DNA of 64,000 bases from Staphylococcus aureus (GCF_001027105.1 NZ_CP011526.1:558001-622000); one strand, 5' to 3'; numbered from the stretch's first letter, positions 40,651 through 50,897 are shown. The notes: a model not told the origin generated them from the sequence alone. Numbers and translations are program-made.

Positions 40651-41571
40651 ATGACAAGAAAAGGATATGGGGAATCGACAGGTAAGATTATTTTAATAGG
40701 AGAACATGCTGTTACATTTGGAGAGCCTGCTATTGCAGTACCGTTTAACGCAGGTAAAATCAAAGTTTTAATAGAAGCCTTAGAGAGCGGGAACTATTCG
40801 TCTATTAAAAGCGATGTTTACGATGGTATGTTATATGATGCGCCTGACCATCTTAAGTCTTTGGTGAACCGTTTTGTAGAATTAAATAATATTACAGAGC
40901 CGCTAGCAGTAACGATCCAAACGAATTTACCACCATCACGTGGATTAGGATCGAGTGCAGCTGTCGCGGTTGCTTTTGTTCGTGCAAGTTATGATTTTTT
41001 AGGGAAATCATTAACGAAAGAAGAACTCATTGAAAAGGCTAATTGGGCAGAGCAAATTGCACATGGTAAACCAAGTGGTATTGATACGCAAACGATTGTA
41101 TCAGGCAAACCAGTTTGGTTCCAAAAAGGTCATGCTGAAACGTTGAAAACGTTAAGTTTAGACGGCTATATGGTTGTTATAGATACTGGTGTGAAAGGTT
41201 CAACAAGACAAGCAGTAGAAGATGTTCATAAACTTTGTGAGGACCCTCAGTACATGTCACATGTAAAACATATCGGTAAGTTAGTTTTACGTGCGAGTGA
41301 TGTGATTGAACATCATAACTTTGAAGCCTTAGCGGATATTTTTAATGAATGTCATGCGGATTTAAAGGCGTTGACAGTTAGTCATGATAAAATAGAACAA
41401 TTAATGAAAATTGGTAAAGAAAATGGTGCGATTGCTGGAAAACTTACTGGCGCTGGTCGTGGTGGAAGTATGTTATTGCTTGCCAAAGATTTACCAACAG
41501 CGAAAAATATTGTAAAAGCTGTAGAAAAAGCTGGTGCAGCACATACTTGGATTGAGAATTTAGGAGGTTAA
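40651..41571 (+). CDS. mvaK1: mevalonate kinase
   Basis: A 306-aa GHMP kinase that phosphorylates mevalonate, first of three steps to isopentenyl diphosphate encoded here. Motifs: IILIGEHAVTFGEPAIAVP at the N-terminus, the ATP loop PPSRGLGSSAAVAVAF near residue 93, and the C-terminal KLTGAGRGGSMLLLA. AAAGGTGAT precedes the ATG. The three mva genes are spaced by 4 and 12 bp, a tight operon. Confidence 0.95.
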   Translation: MTRKGYGESTGKIILIGEHAVTFGEPAIAVPFNAGKIKVLIEALESGNYSSIKSDVYDGMLYDAPDHLKSLVNRFVELNNITEPLAVTIQTNLPPSRGLGSSAAVAVAFVRASYDFLGKSLTKEELIEKANWAEQIAHGKPSGIDTQTIVSGKPVWFQKGHAETLKTLSLDGYMVVIDTGVKGSTRQAVEDVHKLCEDPQYMSHVKHIGKLVLRASDVIEHHNFEALADIFNECHADLKALTVSHDKIEQLMKIGKENGAIAGKLTGAGRGGSMLLLAKDLPTAKNIVKAVEKAGAAHTWIENLGG

Positions 41572-41575
41572 TGCG

Positions 41576-42559
41576 TTGATTAAAAGTGGCAAAGCACGTG
41601 CACATACGAATATTGCACTTATAAAATATTGGGGTAAAAAAGATGAAGCACTAATCATTCCAATGAATAATAGCATATCTGTTACATTAGAAAAATTTTA
41701 CACTGAAACGAAAGTCACTTTTAACGACCAGTTAACACAGGATCAATTTTGGTTGAATGGTGAAAAGGTTAGTGGCAAAGAATTAGAGAAAATTTCAAAA
41801 TATATGGATATTGTCAGAAATAGAGCTGGCATCGATTGGTATGCAGAAATTGAAAGCGACAATTTTGTACCAACAGCAGCAGGGTTGGCTTCATCGGCAA
41901 GCGCATATGCAGCTTTAGCAGCAGCTTGTAATCAAGCGCTAGACATGCAGCTGTCAGATAAGGATTTATCGAGATTGGCGCGAATTGGTTCGGGTTCTGC
42001 GTCGCGTAGTATTTATGGTGGATTTGCAGAATGGGAAAAAGGGTATAGTGATGAGACGTCATATGCCGTTCCACTTGAATCGAATCATTTTGAAGATGAC
42101 CTTGCCATGATATTTGTTGTGATTAATCAACATTCTAAAAAGGTACCTAGTCGATATGGTATGTCATTGACACGAAACACATCAAGGTTTTATCAATATT
42201 GGTTAGATCATATTGATGAAGATTTAGCTGAAGCAAAAGCAGCGATTCAAGACAAAGATTTTAAACGCCTTGGTGAAGTAATTGAAGAAAATGGTTTGCG
42301 TATGCATGCCACGAATCTAGGATCAACACCGCCGTTCACATATCTTGTGCAAGAAAGTTATGATGTCATGGCGCTTGTTCACGAATGCCGAGAAGCGGGG
42401 TATCCGTGTTATTTTACAATGGATGCGGGACCTAATGTGAAAATACTTGTAGAAAAGAAAAACAAGCAACAGATTATAGATAAATTATTAACACAGTTTG
42501 ATAATAACCAAATTATTGATAGTGACATTATTGCCACAGGAATTGAAATAATTGAGTAA
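41576..42559 (+). CDS. mvaD: diphosphomevalonate decarboxylase
   Basis: A 327-aa GHMP-family decarboxylase converting mevalonate diphosphate to isopentenyl diphosphate. Motifs: NIALIKYWGKKDEALIIPMN near residue 10, and TAAGLASSASAYAALAAA near residue 100 with the catalytic serine loop; the catalytic aspartate is in TMDAGPNVK. The start is TTG at 41576: TAGGAGG lies 8 nt upstream, and the nearby ATG at 41571 is in another frame and overlaps the mvaK1 stop. Confidence 0.95.
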   Translation: MIKSGKARAHTNIALIKYWGKKDEALIIPMNNSISVTLEKFYTETKVTFNDQLTQDQFWLNGEKVSGKELEKISKYMDIVRNRAGIDWYAEIESDNFVPTAAGLASSASAYAALAAACNQALDMQLSDKDLSRLARIGSGSASRSIYGGFAEWEKGYSDETSYAVPLESNHFEDDLAMIFVVINQHSKKVPSRYGMSLTRNTSRFYQYWLDHIDEDLAEAKAAIQDKDFKRLGEVIEENGLRMHATNLGSTPPFTYLVQESYDVMALVHECREAGYPCYFTMDAGPNVKILVEKKNKQQIIDKLLTQFDNNQIIDSDIIATGIEIIE

Positions 42560-42571
42560 GGAAGAGATAAA

Positions 42572-43648
42572 ATGATTCAGGTCAAAGCACCCGGAAAACT
42601 TTATATTGCTGGAGAATATGCTGTAACAGAACCAGGATATAAATCTGTACTTATTGCGTTAGATCGTTTTGTAACTGCTACTATTGAAGAAGCAGACCAA
42701 TATAAAGGTACCATTCATTCAAAAGCATTACATCATAACCCAGTTACATTTAGTAGAGATGAAGATAGTATTGTCATTTCAGATCCACATGCAGCAAAAC
42801 AATTAAATTATGTGGTCACAGCTATTGAAATATTTGAACAATACGCGAAAAGTTGCGATATAGCGATGAAGCATTTTCATCTGACTATTGATAGTAATTT
42901 AGATGATTCAAATGGTCATAAATATGGATTAGGTTCAAGTGCAGCAGTACTTGTGTCAGTTATAAAAGTATTAAATGAATTTTATGATATGAAGTTATCT
43001 AATTTATACATTTATAAACTAGCAGTGATTGCAAATATGAAGTTACAAAGTTTAAGTTCATGCGGAGATATTGCTGTGAGTGTATATAGTGGATGGCTAG
43101 CGTATAGTACTTTTGATCATGAATGGGTTAAGCATCAAATTGAAGATACTACGGTTGAAGAAGTTTTAATCAAAAACTGGCCTGGATTGCACATCGAACC
43201 ATTACAAGCACCTGAAAATATGGAAGTACTTATCGGTTGGACTGGCTCACCGGCGTCATCACCACACTTTGTTAGCGAAGTGAAACGTTTGAAATCAGAT
43301 CCTTCATTTTACGGTGACTTCTTAGAAGATTCACATCGTTGTGTTGAAAAACTTATTCATGCTTTTAAAACAAATAACATTAAAGGTGTGCAAAAGATGG
43401 TGCGTCAGAATCGTACAATTATTCAACGTATGGATAAAGAAGCTACAGTTGATATAGAAACTGAAAAGCTAAAATATTTGTGTGATATTGCTGAAAAGTA
43501 TCACGGCGCATCTAAAACATCAGGCGCTGGTGGTGGAGACTGTGGTATTACAATTATCAATAAAGATGTAGATAAAGAAAAAATTTATGATGAATGGACA
43601 AAACATGGTATTAAACCATTAAAATTTAATATTTATCATGGGCAATAA
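42572..43648 (+). CDS. mvaK2: phosphomevalonate kinase
   Basis: A 358-aa GHMP kinase phosphorylating mevalonate-5-phosphate. Motifs: KLYIAGEYAVTEPGYKSVL at the N-terminus, YGLGSSAAVLVSVIKVLN near residue 120, and KTSGAGGGDCGITII near the C-terminus. Functionally it acts between mvaK1 and mvaD. GGAAGAG precedes the ATG; a strong terminator follows. Confidence 0.94.
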   Translation: MIQVKAPGKLYIAGEYAVTEPGYKSVLIALDRFVTATIEEADQYKGTIHSKALHHNPVTFSRDEDSIVISDPHAAKQLNYVVTAIEIFEQYAKSCDIAMKHFHLTIDSNLDDSNGHKYGLGSSAAVLVSVIKVLNEFYDMKLSNLYIYKLAVIANMKLQSLSSCGDIAVSVYSGWLAYSTFDHEWVKHQIEDTTVEEVLIKNWPGLHIEPLQAPENMEVLIGWTGSPASSPHFVSEVKRLKSDPSFYGDFLEDSHRCVEKLIHAFKTNNIKGVQKMVRQNRTIIQRMDKEATVDIETEKLKYLCDIAEKYHGASKTSGAGGGDCGITIINKDVDKEKIYDEWTKHGIKPLKFNIYHGQ

Positions 43649-43659
43649 ATGATTTGATA

Positions 43660-43707
43660 GGGGAGCAATCATCTAATTTAATTAGAAGATAAATGCTCCA
43701 TTTTTTA
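43660..43707 (+). terminator. mevalonate operon terminator
   Basis: GGAGCA-ATCATCTAATT pairs with AATTAGAAGAT-AAA-TGCTCC, followed by ATTTTTTATT. Confidence 0.88.
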
Positions 43708-43806
43708 TTGTCAGCCGTGTTACGTATCTTGAAAAAAATATTAAAAAGAGTAAAATAGATAGAGTTAACGAAAAAATTAATGAAATCGACGATATAGATA
43801 TGATAA

Positions 43807-44166
<360 letters not shown>

Positions 44167-44167
44167 A

Positions 44168-44209
44168 GCCTGATGGCAGCATCATTCAATGCGTGCCACC
44201 AGGTTTTTA
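44168..44209 (+). terminator. terminator after the DUF1450 gene
   Basis: CCTG-AT-GGCA pairs with TGCC-AC-CAGG followed by TTTTTATG. Confidence 0.8.
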
Positions 44210-44217
44210 TGTTTTGT

Positions 44218-45540
44218 CTAGAAATTAAATAAATCATTAAATGATTCGGCCATCGTAGGATGCGTATAAATATTATCTCGTAATACGGTATATGGAATGT
44301 TTTGATCAATCGCAAGTTTAATTATATTAATTAATTCTTCAGATTGCTTACCATATAATGTAGCACCTAAAATCATATTATTTTCATTATTAATGACTAC
44401 TTTAAATAAACCTCTTGGATCATTGTTAATTTTATGACGAGGTATAGCACTTACTAAAAGTTGATGTTCAGTGTAATCATAATGTTGAGCGGCAGCTTCT
44501 TTACTAGTTAATCCAACACGTGATAATGGTGGATCTATAAATACTGTATAAGGCACGCTGCCTCTATTGTCAGTCGTACGTGACTGATTACCATATAACG
44601 CTGATTTGATAATTCGATAATCATCTAAAGATATATACGTAAATTGAAGTCCGCCTTTAACATCACCTGCAGCATAAATATGCGGCACAGTTGTTTGAAG
44701 ATGAGCATTGACTTTAATTTCGCCTCTGTCGCCTAATTCGATATCAGTATTTTCTAAAGCTAAATCCGTATTCGGTTTGCGCCCGATAGCCAAAAGTACT
44801 GCATCAGCCTCAAAGTTACCAACGTTGGTATGGACTGTTGTATGATGATTGTCAGATGACAATTCAGTCGTTTCAACATTTGTATGCAATGCAATGCCTT
44901 TATTTTCTAAGTCAGTAATACCATATGCAACGACATCTTGATCTTCGCGTGGCATAAATGATTCGCCACGTTCTAATACTGTTACCTTACTACCTAAATT
45001 CGCAAACATTGAAGCAAATTCTAAGGCGATATAACCGCCACCTACAATAACGAGGTGCTTAGGTTGATAGCTAATGTTTAATAAACCTGTCGAATCGAAG
45101 ACGTGTTTAGCTTGATCAAGGCCTTTAATGTTAGGAATGACAGAGGTAGCACCGGTATTAATAATGATATGAGGTGCAGTAATACTATCGACGATATCGT
45201 CATGTTGATCTAATAAATTCACTTCAGTATTAGATTTAAACTGCGCTTTAAAATCCAGTACATCAATGTTGTTATCGTCTGCTAATAAGTGGTAATTTTT
45301 ATTGTTTAGCGCATTGACAACATCGTTTTTACGGTTATAACTTGCTTCAAAAGATTTGCCTTCTAATCCATCATGTACAAGTGTCTTCGAAGGTATACAT
45401 CCTATGTTTATACAAGTGCCTCCATACATTTTCGGAGATTGTTCGATAACTGCGACGTGTTGACCTGTTGATGCAGCGTATTTCGCTAAAGTTTTACCAG
45501 CTTTCCCAAATCCTATTACAATTAAATCATATGTTTTCAT
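44218..45540 (-). CDS. merA: flavin disulfide reductase MerA
   Basis: A 440-aa pyridine nucleotide-disulfide oxidoreductase. The FAD site is DLIVIGFGKAGKTLAKYA, the redox pair is Cys43 and Cys48 in GGTCINIGCIPSK, the NADPH site is LVIVGGGYIALEFASMFANLG, and the second FAD motif is IYAAGDV. Despite the mercuric reductase name it lacks the N-terminal HMA domain and C-terminal CC pair of true MerA. Under HypR control it protects against hypochlorite. The start at 45540 is set by AAAGGAGG, overlapping the hypR 3' end by 14 bp. Confidence 0.9.
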   Translation of the reverse strand: MKTYDLIVIGFGKAGKTLAKYAASTGQHVAVIEQSPKMYGGTCINIGCIPSKTLVHDGLEGKSFEASYNRKNDVVNALNNKNYHLLADDNNIDVLDFKAQFKSNTEVNLLDQHDDIVDSITAPHIIINTGATSVIPNIKGLDQAKHVFDSTGLLNISYQPKHLVIVGGGYIALEFASMFANLGSKVTVLERGESFMPREDQDVVAYGITDLENKGIALHTNVETTELSSDNHHTTVHTNVGNFEADAVLLAIGRKPNTDLALENTDIELGDRGEIKVNAHLQTTVPHIYAAGDVKGGLQFTYISLDDYRIIKSALYGNQSRTTDNRGSVPYTVFIDPPLSRVGLTSKEAAAQHYDYTEHQLLVSAIPRHKINNDPRGLFKVVINNENNMILGATLYGKQSEELINIIKLAIDQNIPYTVLRDNIYTHPTMAESFNDLFNF

Positions 45541-45967
45541 GACATAAATCCTCCTTTTGAATGTCTTCAATGACATCTTTGATTGTTTTTCCATTATAAA
45601 AATTAATAATGATATTCTGTTCGTCTTGCTGATAATGTGACATGGTAGTTGCAATATTACGAGCAATTTGACAGTGACTGCCTTCGTCGCCAGTAAATAG
45701 ACGTGTGTGGTGTTCTTTCTCTAAGACAAAATGTTTATATAATGTTGCTAGAGAGACATCAGCACTTTGATCATTTGCTAAATAACCGCCATCTTTACCT
45801 CGTATTGTGTCAATCATTTTTAAATCGACAAGTTGAGTCGTCACGCGTCGTAATTGAACAGGATTTAAACAAGTTAATTCTGCTAATGAACTACTATTGA
45901 ATTTTTCTGAATGATGCTTAGTTAAAAAAGCTAATACATGCACGGCAATGTTAAATTCTAAATTCAA
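45527..45967 (-). CDS. hypR: Rrf2-family hypochlorite-sensing repressor HypR
   Basis: A 146-aa Rrf2-type winged-helix regulator. The DNA-binding part is SSSLAELTCLNPVQLRRVTTQL. Cysteines fall at 33, 99 and 142, matching the Cys33-Cys99 redox pair described for S. aureus HypR, which senses HOCl by disulfide formation and controls its own operon with merA. It lacks the three-cysteine Fe-S cluster arrangement of IscR. GAGGTGAG precedes the start at 45967. Confidence 0.9.
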   Translation of the reverse strand: MNLEFNIAVHVLAFLTKHHSEKFNSSSLAELTCLNPVQLRRVTTQLVDLKMIDTIRGKDGGYLANDQSADVSLATLYKHFVLEKEHHTRLFTGDEGSHCQIARNIATTMSHYQQDEQNIIINFYNGKTIKDVIEDIQKEDLCHENI

Positions 45968-45982
45968 TGTTTCTCACCTCAT

Positions 45983-46007
45983 AATTATAACTGTATTAGT
46001 TACAATT
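45983..46007 (-). promoter_or_regulatory. candidate HypR operator
   Basis: AATTATAACT and its inverted copy AGTTACAATT flank a 5-bp centre, 15 bp upstream of the hypR start and overlapping the expected promoter. Autoregulation by HypR through an inverted repeat is known; this site is the only good candidate nearby. Confidence 0.6.
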
Positions 46008-46591
46008 AAAAATCATTTTGCTCAATGTGTCAATACTTATGTTTGAAAAGTGTTGAATTAGGTGTGGTTATTGTGATGATTTATTGTTTGAAAGTTGATG
46101 CATTAACGGTGAGATTGCACAATTGAAATTTTAATTATGTATGAACTGATAGATATGAAATGAATATTGAAAATGAGAGCAATAAAATTTTGAATGATGA
46201 TGTTGTGTGATTGTATAAACTTATTCGTATTTTAGATACGTTTTGATATTTCGCATGATGAGGAAATACTTTTAACAACTGATGACATATTTTAATAGTG
46301 AATATATTTTGAGATATTAATATATTTAATGTTAAGGATGTTGTCGCAATAAAATTAAAATATTGAAAGATAATTTTTATTGATTAATTGCGAATATACA
46401 AAGACACCATTATATCCATATGCTAAAATAAGAAAAAAGGCGACATGTTATCTCAATTTACCTGCATCTAGACTCCTTTACATAAGAAATAATCATCGCC
46501 GAGTTTTAAAATTTTACAACTTTGTAGATGTAAAAAGCATTTGATTTTAAATAGTTTGAAAATCATATATTTTTGAAAAAGGAGCATGCCG
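46008..46591. other. gap between hypR and tspA
   Basis: About 580 bp of AT-rich sequence without an ORF that has a ribosome binding site. A short GGCGA/TCGCC inverted repeat spans 46439-46500 and would be followed by TTTTTTC on the minus strand; the stem is only 5 bp. No small helper gene of the kind that precedes many LXG toxin genes is present. Confidence 0.5.
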
Positions 46592-48001
46592 ATGAGTATT
46601 GACATGTATTTAGACAGATCTCGAAACCAAGCTTCAAGTGTGGGGAATTTGAGTCAAACAATGAATTCAAATTATGATGCGTTGGAAAAAGCAATTACTC
46701 AATTTATTAATGATGATGCGCTTAAAGGGAAAGCGTATACGTCAGCTAAGCAATTTTTTAGTACGGTGTTAATTCCATTATCAACAAGTATGAAAACATT
46801 GAGTGATTTAACGAAGCAAGCTTGCGATAATTTTGTGTCACGTTATACGAGTGAGGTTGATAGCATATCTTTAAAAGAATCAGAGCTTGAAGAAGATATC
46901 AGATCATTAAGTCAACAAATTACGCGATATGAAAATTTGAATAACAATTTGAAAAAGCATGCTTCCGATAATCAGCAAGCCATTTCATCGAACCAACAAA
47001 TAATACGAACATTAGGTCAACAAAAACATGAATTAGAAGAGAAGCTACGCAAATTGCGTGAGTTTAATCAAAAATCACCAGAAATATTTAAAGAAGTTGA
47101 AGAATTTCAAAAAATTGTCCAACAAGGACTTACCCAAGCGCAGAATTTTTGGAACTTTTCAACAAATCAATTTAATATTCCTTCAGGTAAAGAACTTGAT
47201 TGGGCCAAAGCAAGTCATGAAAAATATTTGAAAGTTGCTATGGGGAAAATTGAACATAAAGCAGAGAAAGAAACTTTAAATAAAGCAGACTTTGCTGTTA
47301 TAAAGGCATATGCCAAAGAACATCCAGAAGACGATATCCCGAAAAGTATATTGAAATATATAAATGACAATAAAGACAGTATTAAAAGAGATATAGGATT
47401 AGATATTACGTCAACACTTTTAGAGCAAGACGGTATAAATGCAAGTAAATTCGGTGTATTTATCAATACAGCAGGTGGAGTGAAAGGCCCAGCAGGTCCA
47501 AATTCATTTGTGGAAGTCAAACGTACATCAGGTAATGTGTTTATAGAAAATGGTAGTAAATTTGCAAAAGGCGGAAAATACCTAGGTAAAGGTGTTGCTG
47601 GTGTAGGATTTGGTATAGGTATGTATGATGACCTTGCAAATGATGATAAAACATTTGGAGAGGCGTTGTCGCATAATGGTATGACGCTTGCAGCTGGATC
47701 TGCAGGGACAGCAGTTGGAGCTGGATTAGCGACTTTTGTTTTAGGAAGTAATCCAGTAGGATGGGTGATTTTAGCAGGTTTGGCTATGAGTACAGTATTT
47801 GCATTAGGAACAGATTTAATTTATCAAAATAATATTTTTGGATTAAAAGATAAAGTAGACTGGGTAGGGCATAAAATCGATAATAGTATAGATGTTGTTA
47901 AAAAAACTACAGAAAAATCCATGGATAGTGTTGGGAATGCTGTTAGTGAAGCTAAAAATATTATTAGCAATCATATAAATCCAATGAAATGGGCGTGGTG
48001 A
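46592..48001 (+). CDS. tspA: LXG-domain membrane-depolarising toxin TspA (type VII secretion substrate)
   Basis: A 469-aa protein. The N-terminal part is a helical LXG domain (LKGKAYTSAKQFF near residue 50) with coiled-coil helices to about residue 190. The C-terminal part is glycine-rich and hydrophobic: GKGVAGVGFGIGMYDD near 330, then GSAGTAVGAGLATFVLG and NPVGWVILAGLAM to about 410, a glycine-zipper-like pore segment; a short amphipathic tail ends KWAW. TspA is exported by the Ess/T7SS and depolarises membranes of competitor cells; TsaI protects the producer. ATG 46592 is preferred to ATG 46586 because GGAG at 46581-46584 is then 7 nt away, and it gives the known length of 469. The tsaI start lies 3 bp after the stop. 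Confidence 0.92.
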   Translation: MSIDMYLDRSRNQASSVGNLSQTMNSNYDALEKAITQFINDDALKGKAYTSAKQFFSTVLIPLSTSMKTLSDLTKQACDNFVSRYTSEVDSISLKESELEEDIRSLSQQITRYENLNNNLKKHASDNQQAISSNQQIIRTLGQQKHELEEKLRKLREFNQKSPEIFKEVEEFQKIVQQGLTQAQNFWNFSTNQFNIPSGKELDWAKASHEKYLKVAMGKIEHKAEKETLNKADFAVIKAYAKEHPEDDIPKSILKYINDNKDSIKRDIGLDITSTLLEQDGINASKFGVFINTAGGVKGPAGPNSFVEVKRTSGNVFIENGSKFAKGGKYLGKGVAGVGFGIGMYDDLANDDKTFGEALSHNGMTLAAGSAGTAVGAGLATFVLGSNPVGWVILAGLAMSTVFALGTDLIYQNNIFGLKDKVDWVGHKIDNSIDVVKKTTEKSMDSVGNAVSEAKNIISNHINPMKWAW

Positions 48002-48004
48002 GTT

Positions 48005-48631
48005 TTGCTTTTTAATATTAAGGTTATTAATAAAAATCCGAGATATAAAGTCGTTCAATATAATGATGAGTATTTGTTAATTGATTTAGTAAGCACTTGG
48101 CTTGTATACTTTTTTCCTTTTATTAATTGGTTCATTCCCAAAAGGTATGCAAAACTTAGTGAGAAGGAACTTGAAAATTTAAATGTTGATAAACAAAATA
48201 AAAATAATATTTTCTGGCCAGTTACTGGTAGTTCGTTTTTATTTGTAGTTATTTTACGGAAATATGTACATACGTTTGAAGTTCAATTAGATAATAAGAG
48301 TTTAATATCTTTATGTTTTATAGGATTTATAGGTATTGCAGCATTTTACATTTACTTAAATAAAAAGCTTAAACTAAAGATATATGATGATAATCTAGAT
48401 AATGAAAATAGGGTTATATTAGTGCCTACTTTTAAAGATGGAAGTTTTATAGTTTTCACATATCTATTATTAGGAGGTTGTTCTATATTATTTTTAATAT
48501 GGCTAATGACTATAAAACCTCAAAATCTACTGGTATTTATTATGTGGATTATTATTACAATTTTTTTCTTTCTAATAAGCATGGGCTCAATTAGTAATAA
48601 AAAGGTTTATGCCAAACTTAAAAAGCAATAG
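48005..48631 (+). CDS. tsaI: TsaI immunity protein, copy 1 (DUF443)
   Basis: A 208-aa membrane protein with about five hydrophobic segments: one at about residues 33-46 (YFFPFINWFIP), a pair in the middle, and a pair near the C-terminus. It starts at TTG, 3 bp after the tspA stop, so translation is coupled to the toxin. It is the direct cognate immunity gene. Unlike all other copies it lacks the N-terminal Cys-Glu/Asp (it has LLFNIK). Closest relative in the array by eye is copy 8. Confidence 0.88.
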   Translation: MLFNIKVINKNPRYKVVQYNDEYLLIDLVSTWLVYFFPFINWFIPKRYAKLSEKELENLNVDKQNKNNIFWPVTGSSFLFVVILRKYVHTFEVQLDNKSLISLCFIGFIGIAAFYIYLNKKLKLKIYDDNLDNENRVILVPTFKDGSFIVFTYLLLGGCSILFLIWLMTIKPQNLLVFIMWIIITIFFFLISMGSISNKKVYAKLKKQ

Positions 48632-48765
48632 AAATTACTAAACTTAGATTGTAGTTCGTAAGTTAAGTAATAAACAGGAAAATAGTATGTTACTAAAATA
48701 CAAAACACTTATAAAGTATCTGAAAGTGTATTAGATATAAAACCAACGAGACGGAAGTGGAGATA

Positions 48766-49398
48766 TTGCTTTGCGAGGTTAGAGTTGTAAACAAAAATCC
48801 CAGATATAGAATTATTAAATATAAAAACGACTATCTGATGATTGATTTAGTAAGCACCTGGTTAGTTTTGTTCTTTCCGTTTATTAATTGGTTAATACCA
48901 AAAAAATATGTCCAAATCAGCAGAGAAGATTTTGATAATTTAAATATTGTCAAACCAGTTAAAAATAAAGCTTTATGGCCAGCTATAGGTAGCATACTTT
49001 TATTTGGCACTATGTTTAGAGATAAAATATATATACCTGATTCTCATTTAGAAAAAAATTGCGTTATTATCATTTGTTCGGTTTTATTATTAAGTATTCT
49101 AGTGTTTTATATATATTTAAATCAGAAAGTAAAGTTATCTATCTATAATGATCGGAGTAGCAATGGAAAAATTATGATTTTTCCATCATTCAAGAATCTT
49201 TGCTTTGTACTATTTTCTTATTTTTTCTGTGGTGGATTATCAATCATGTTCTTAGATGTTTTGATTAGTTTATCTATCCAAAATATTATAGTATTTATTG
49301 CTTGGGTTATTATGACAATGCTATTTTTCTTTATAAATATGTCTTCAATAATAGACAAAAAGATTCATGTTATATATTTAAGGTCATATAAATATTAA
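48766..49398 (+). CDS. TsaI-family immunity protein, copy 2 (DUF443)
   Basis: A 210-aa DUF443 membrane protein with the conserved block NKNPRYRIIKY, DLVSTW and FPFINWLIPKKY. TTG 48766 is aligned with the second codon of copies 8 and 11; an in-frame GTG 9 nt upstream is the alternative start. The spacer before it (ending GGAAGTGGAGATATTG) matches those of copies 6 and 9. A distinctive feature is SSIIDKKIHVIYLRS at the end. Confidence 0.85.
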   Translation: MLCEVRVVNKNPRYRIIKYKNDYLMIDLVSTWLVLFFPFINWLIPKKYVQISREDFDNLNIVKPVKNKALWPAIGSILLFGTMFRDKIYIPDSHLEKNCVIIICSVLLLSILVFYIYLNQKVKLSIYNDRSSNGKIMIFPSFKNLCFVLFSYFFCGGLSIMFLDVLISLSIQNIIVFIAWVIMTMLFFFINMSSIIDKKIHVIYLRSYKY

Positions 49399-49485
49399 TT
49401 TTGATACAAAAGGGCACAAGTGTTTTGAGAAACAGAAACGATAATATAGCTGTGTGAATTTGTTATTAATAGGAAGTGATAATTA

Positions 49486-50103
49486 TTGCTTTGTGAAACC
49501 GAAATTATCAATAAAAATCCGAAATACAGAGTTATTAAGTATGATGATGAGTATTTAATGGTCGATGTAATAAGAACTTGGCTTGTATACTTTTTTCCAT
49601 TTATTAATTGGTTCATTCCAAAAAGGTGCGCCAAAATTAGTAGAGAAGAGTATGAAAAACTGAACACTGTTAAGCCAGTTAAAAATAAAAATTTTTGGCC
49701 TGTTGTAGGAGGAACAATCCTACTAGGTGCTACTTCCAGAAAGTACATACACTTACTTAATATTCAATTAGAAAAAAGATCGGTTATATTTATATGCTTC
49801 GTTGTATTTCTATGTATTTTAATCTTTTTTGTGCTTCTGAATCGAAAATTAAAATTGAAAGTTTTCGATAATAAAAAAGAAGAACAAAAAATAATTTTAG
49901 TACCAACATTAAAAAATGCTGTTCTTATATTATATGGCTATTTGTTGATTGGAGGCATGTCAATATTAGCTTTAAGCATGTTGCTGACATTAGAAAACCA
50001 GAATTTAATAACTTTTATAGCTTGGGGTATGGGGTTAATGTTGTTTTTCTTGATGAATATAACACTCATTGTCAATAAAACAGTCAAAGTTATAAAAAGG
50101 TGA
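49486..50103 (+). CDS. TsaI-family immunity protein, copy 3 (DUF443)
   Basis: A 205-aa DUF443 protein starting at TTG, with GGAAGTGATAA upstream. It has IRTW in place of the usual VSTW and IPKRCAKIS in place of IPKKYVKIS, placing an extra cysteine after the first membrane segment. The last codons (NKTVKVIKR) and the following spacer recur as a scar before copy 5. Confidence 0.85.
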   Translation: MLCETEIINKNPKYRVIKYDDEYLMVDVIRTWLVYFFPFINWFIPKRCAKISREEYEKLNTVKPVKNKNFWPVVGGTILLGATSRKYIHLLNIQLEKRSVIFICFVVFLCILIFFVLLNRKLKLKVFDNKKEEQKIILVPTLKNAVLILYGYLLIGGMSILALSMLLTLENQNLITFIAWGMGLMLFFLMNITLIVNKTVKVIKR

Positions 50104-50177
50104 ATAAATAACTAATTATATTGTATTGGCCGTTCTTCAAATAAAAAATAATTTGAATAAGGTGGAAGTGATAAACA

Positions 50178-50807
50178 GTGCTTTGCGAATCTAGAGTCAT
50201 TAATCAAAACCCTAAATATAGAATTATTAAATACAATAATGAATATTTCATGGTTGATTTAGTAAGTACTTGGATTGCTTATTTTTTGCCCATGATTAAT
50301 TGGTTTATTCCCAAAAAGTACGCGAAAATTAGTAGAGAAGAATTTGAAAGTTTAAATATTGTCAAACCCGCTAAAAATAATACTTTCTGGCCTGTTGCAG
50401 GATTTGCAGTGTTATTAACAACCTTAACAAGAAAATATATCTATTTGCTTAACATCCATTTAGAAAAAGAAATAGTTATATTAACATGCTGTATGATACT
50501 TCTAGGTGTTTTCGCATTGTTTATATATATAAATACAAAATTGAAGTTACATATTTTTGATAAAAATAAAAGTAATAACGAAAAGATCATATTAATACCT
50601 ACATTTAAAAATATTTGTTTATCCTTATTTGCTTATATATTATTTGGTGGATTGTCAACAATGGCTCTGAGTATGTTAGTAACTTCATCCCCTCAAAATA
50701 TAATAGAATTTCTTGCTTTAATTGGCATGACTGCATGCTTCTTTCTACTGAATATGTCATCGGTTCTAGATAAAAAAATTCATGTTATTTTAAAAACAAA
50801 TAAGTAG
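50178..50807 (+). CDS. TsaI-family immunity protein, copy 4 (DUF443)
   Basis: A 209-aa DUF443 protein starting at GTG, with GGTGGAAGTGATAA upstream. First segment AYFLPMINWFIPKKYAKIS; the C-terminal part TMALSMLVTSSPQNIIEFLAL closely parallels copies 3 and 10. The 3' spacer (AGTAAAATTGATTAACTTAGG...) matches the one after copy 7. Confidence 0.85.
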   Translation: MLCESRVINQNPKYRIIKYNNEYFMVDLVSTWIAYFLPMINWFIPKKYAKISREEFESLNIVKPAKNNTFWPVAGFAVLLTTLTRKYIYLLNIHLEKEIVILTCCMILLGVFALFIYINTKLKLHIFDKNKSNNEKIILIPTFKNICLSLFAYILFGGLSTMALSMLVTSSPQNIIEFLALIGMTACFFLLNMSSVLDKKIHVILKTNK

Positions 50808-50897
50808 TAAAATTGATTAACTTAGGTAGTATCGGATACTTAAATGTTGGTTCATAAAAAGCAATGATTTTAAATCGAGGAGCTATCTTAGAACAGG

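Noticed and set aside
46432..46500. GGCGA/TCGCC inverted repeat upstream of tspA as a minus-strand RNA terminator
   Set aside because: The stem is only 5 bp and no promoter on the minus strand was convincing.
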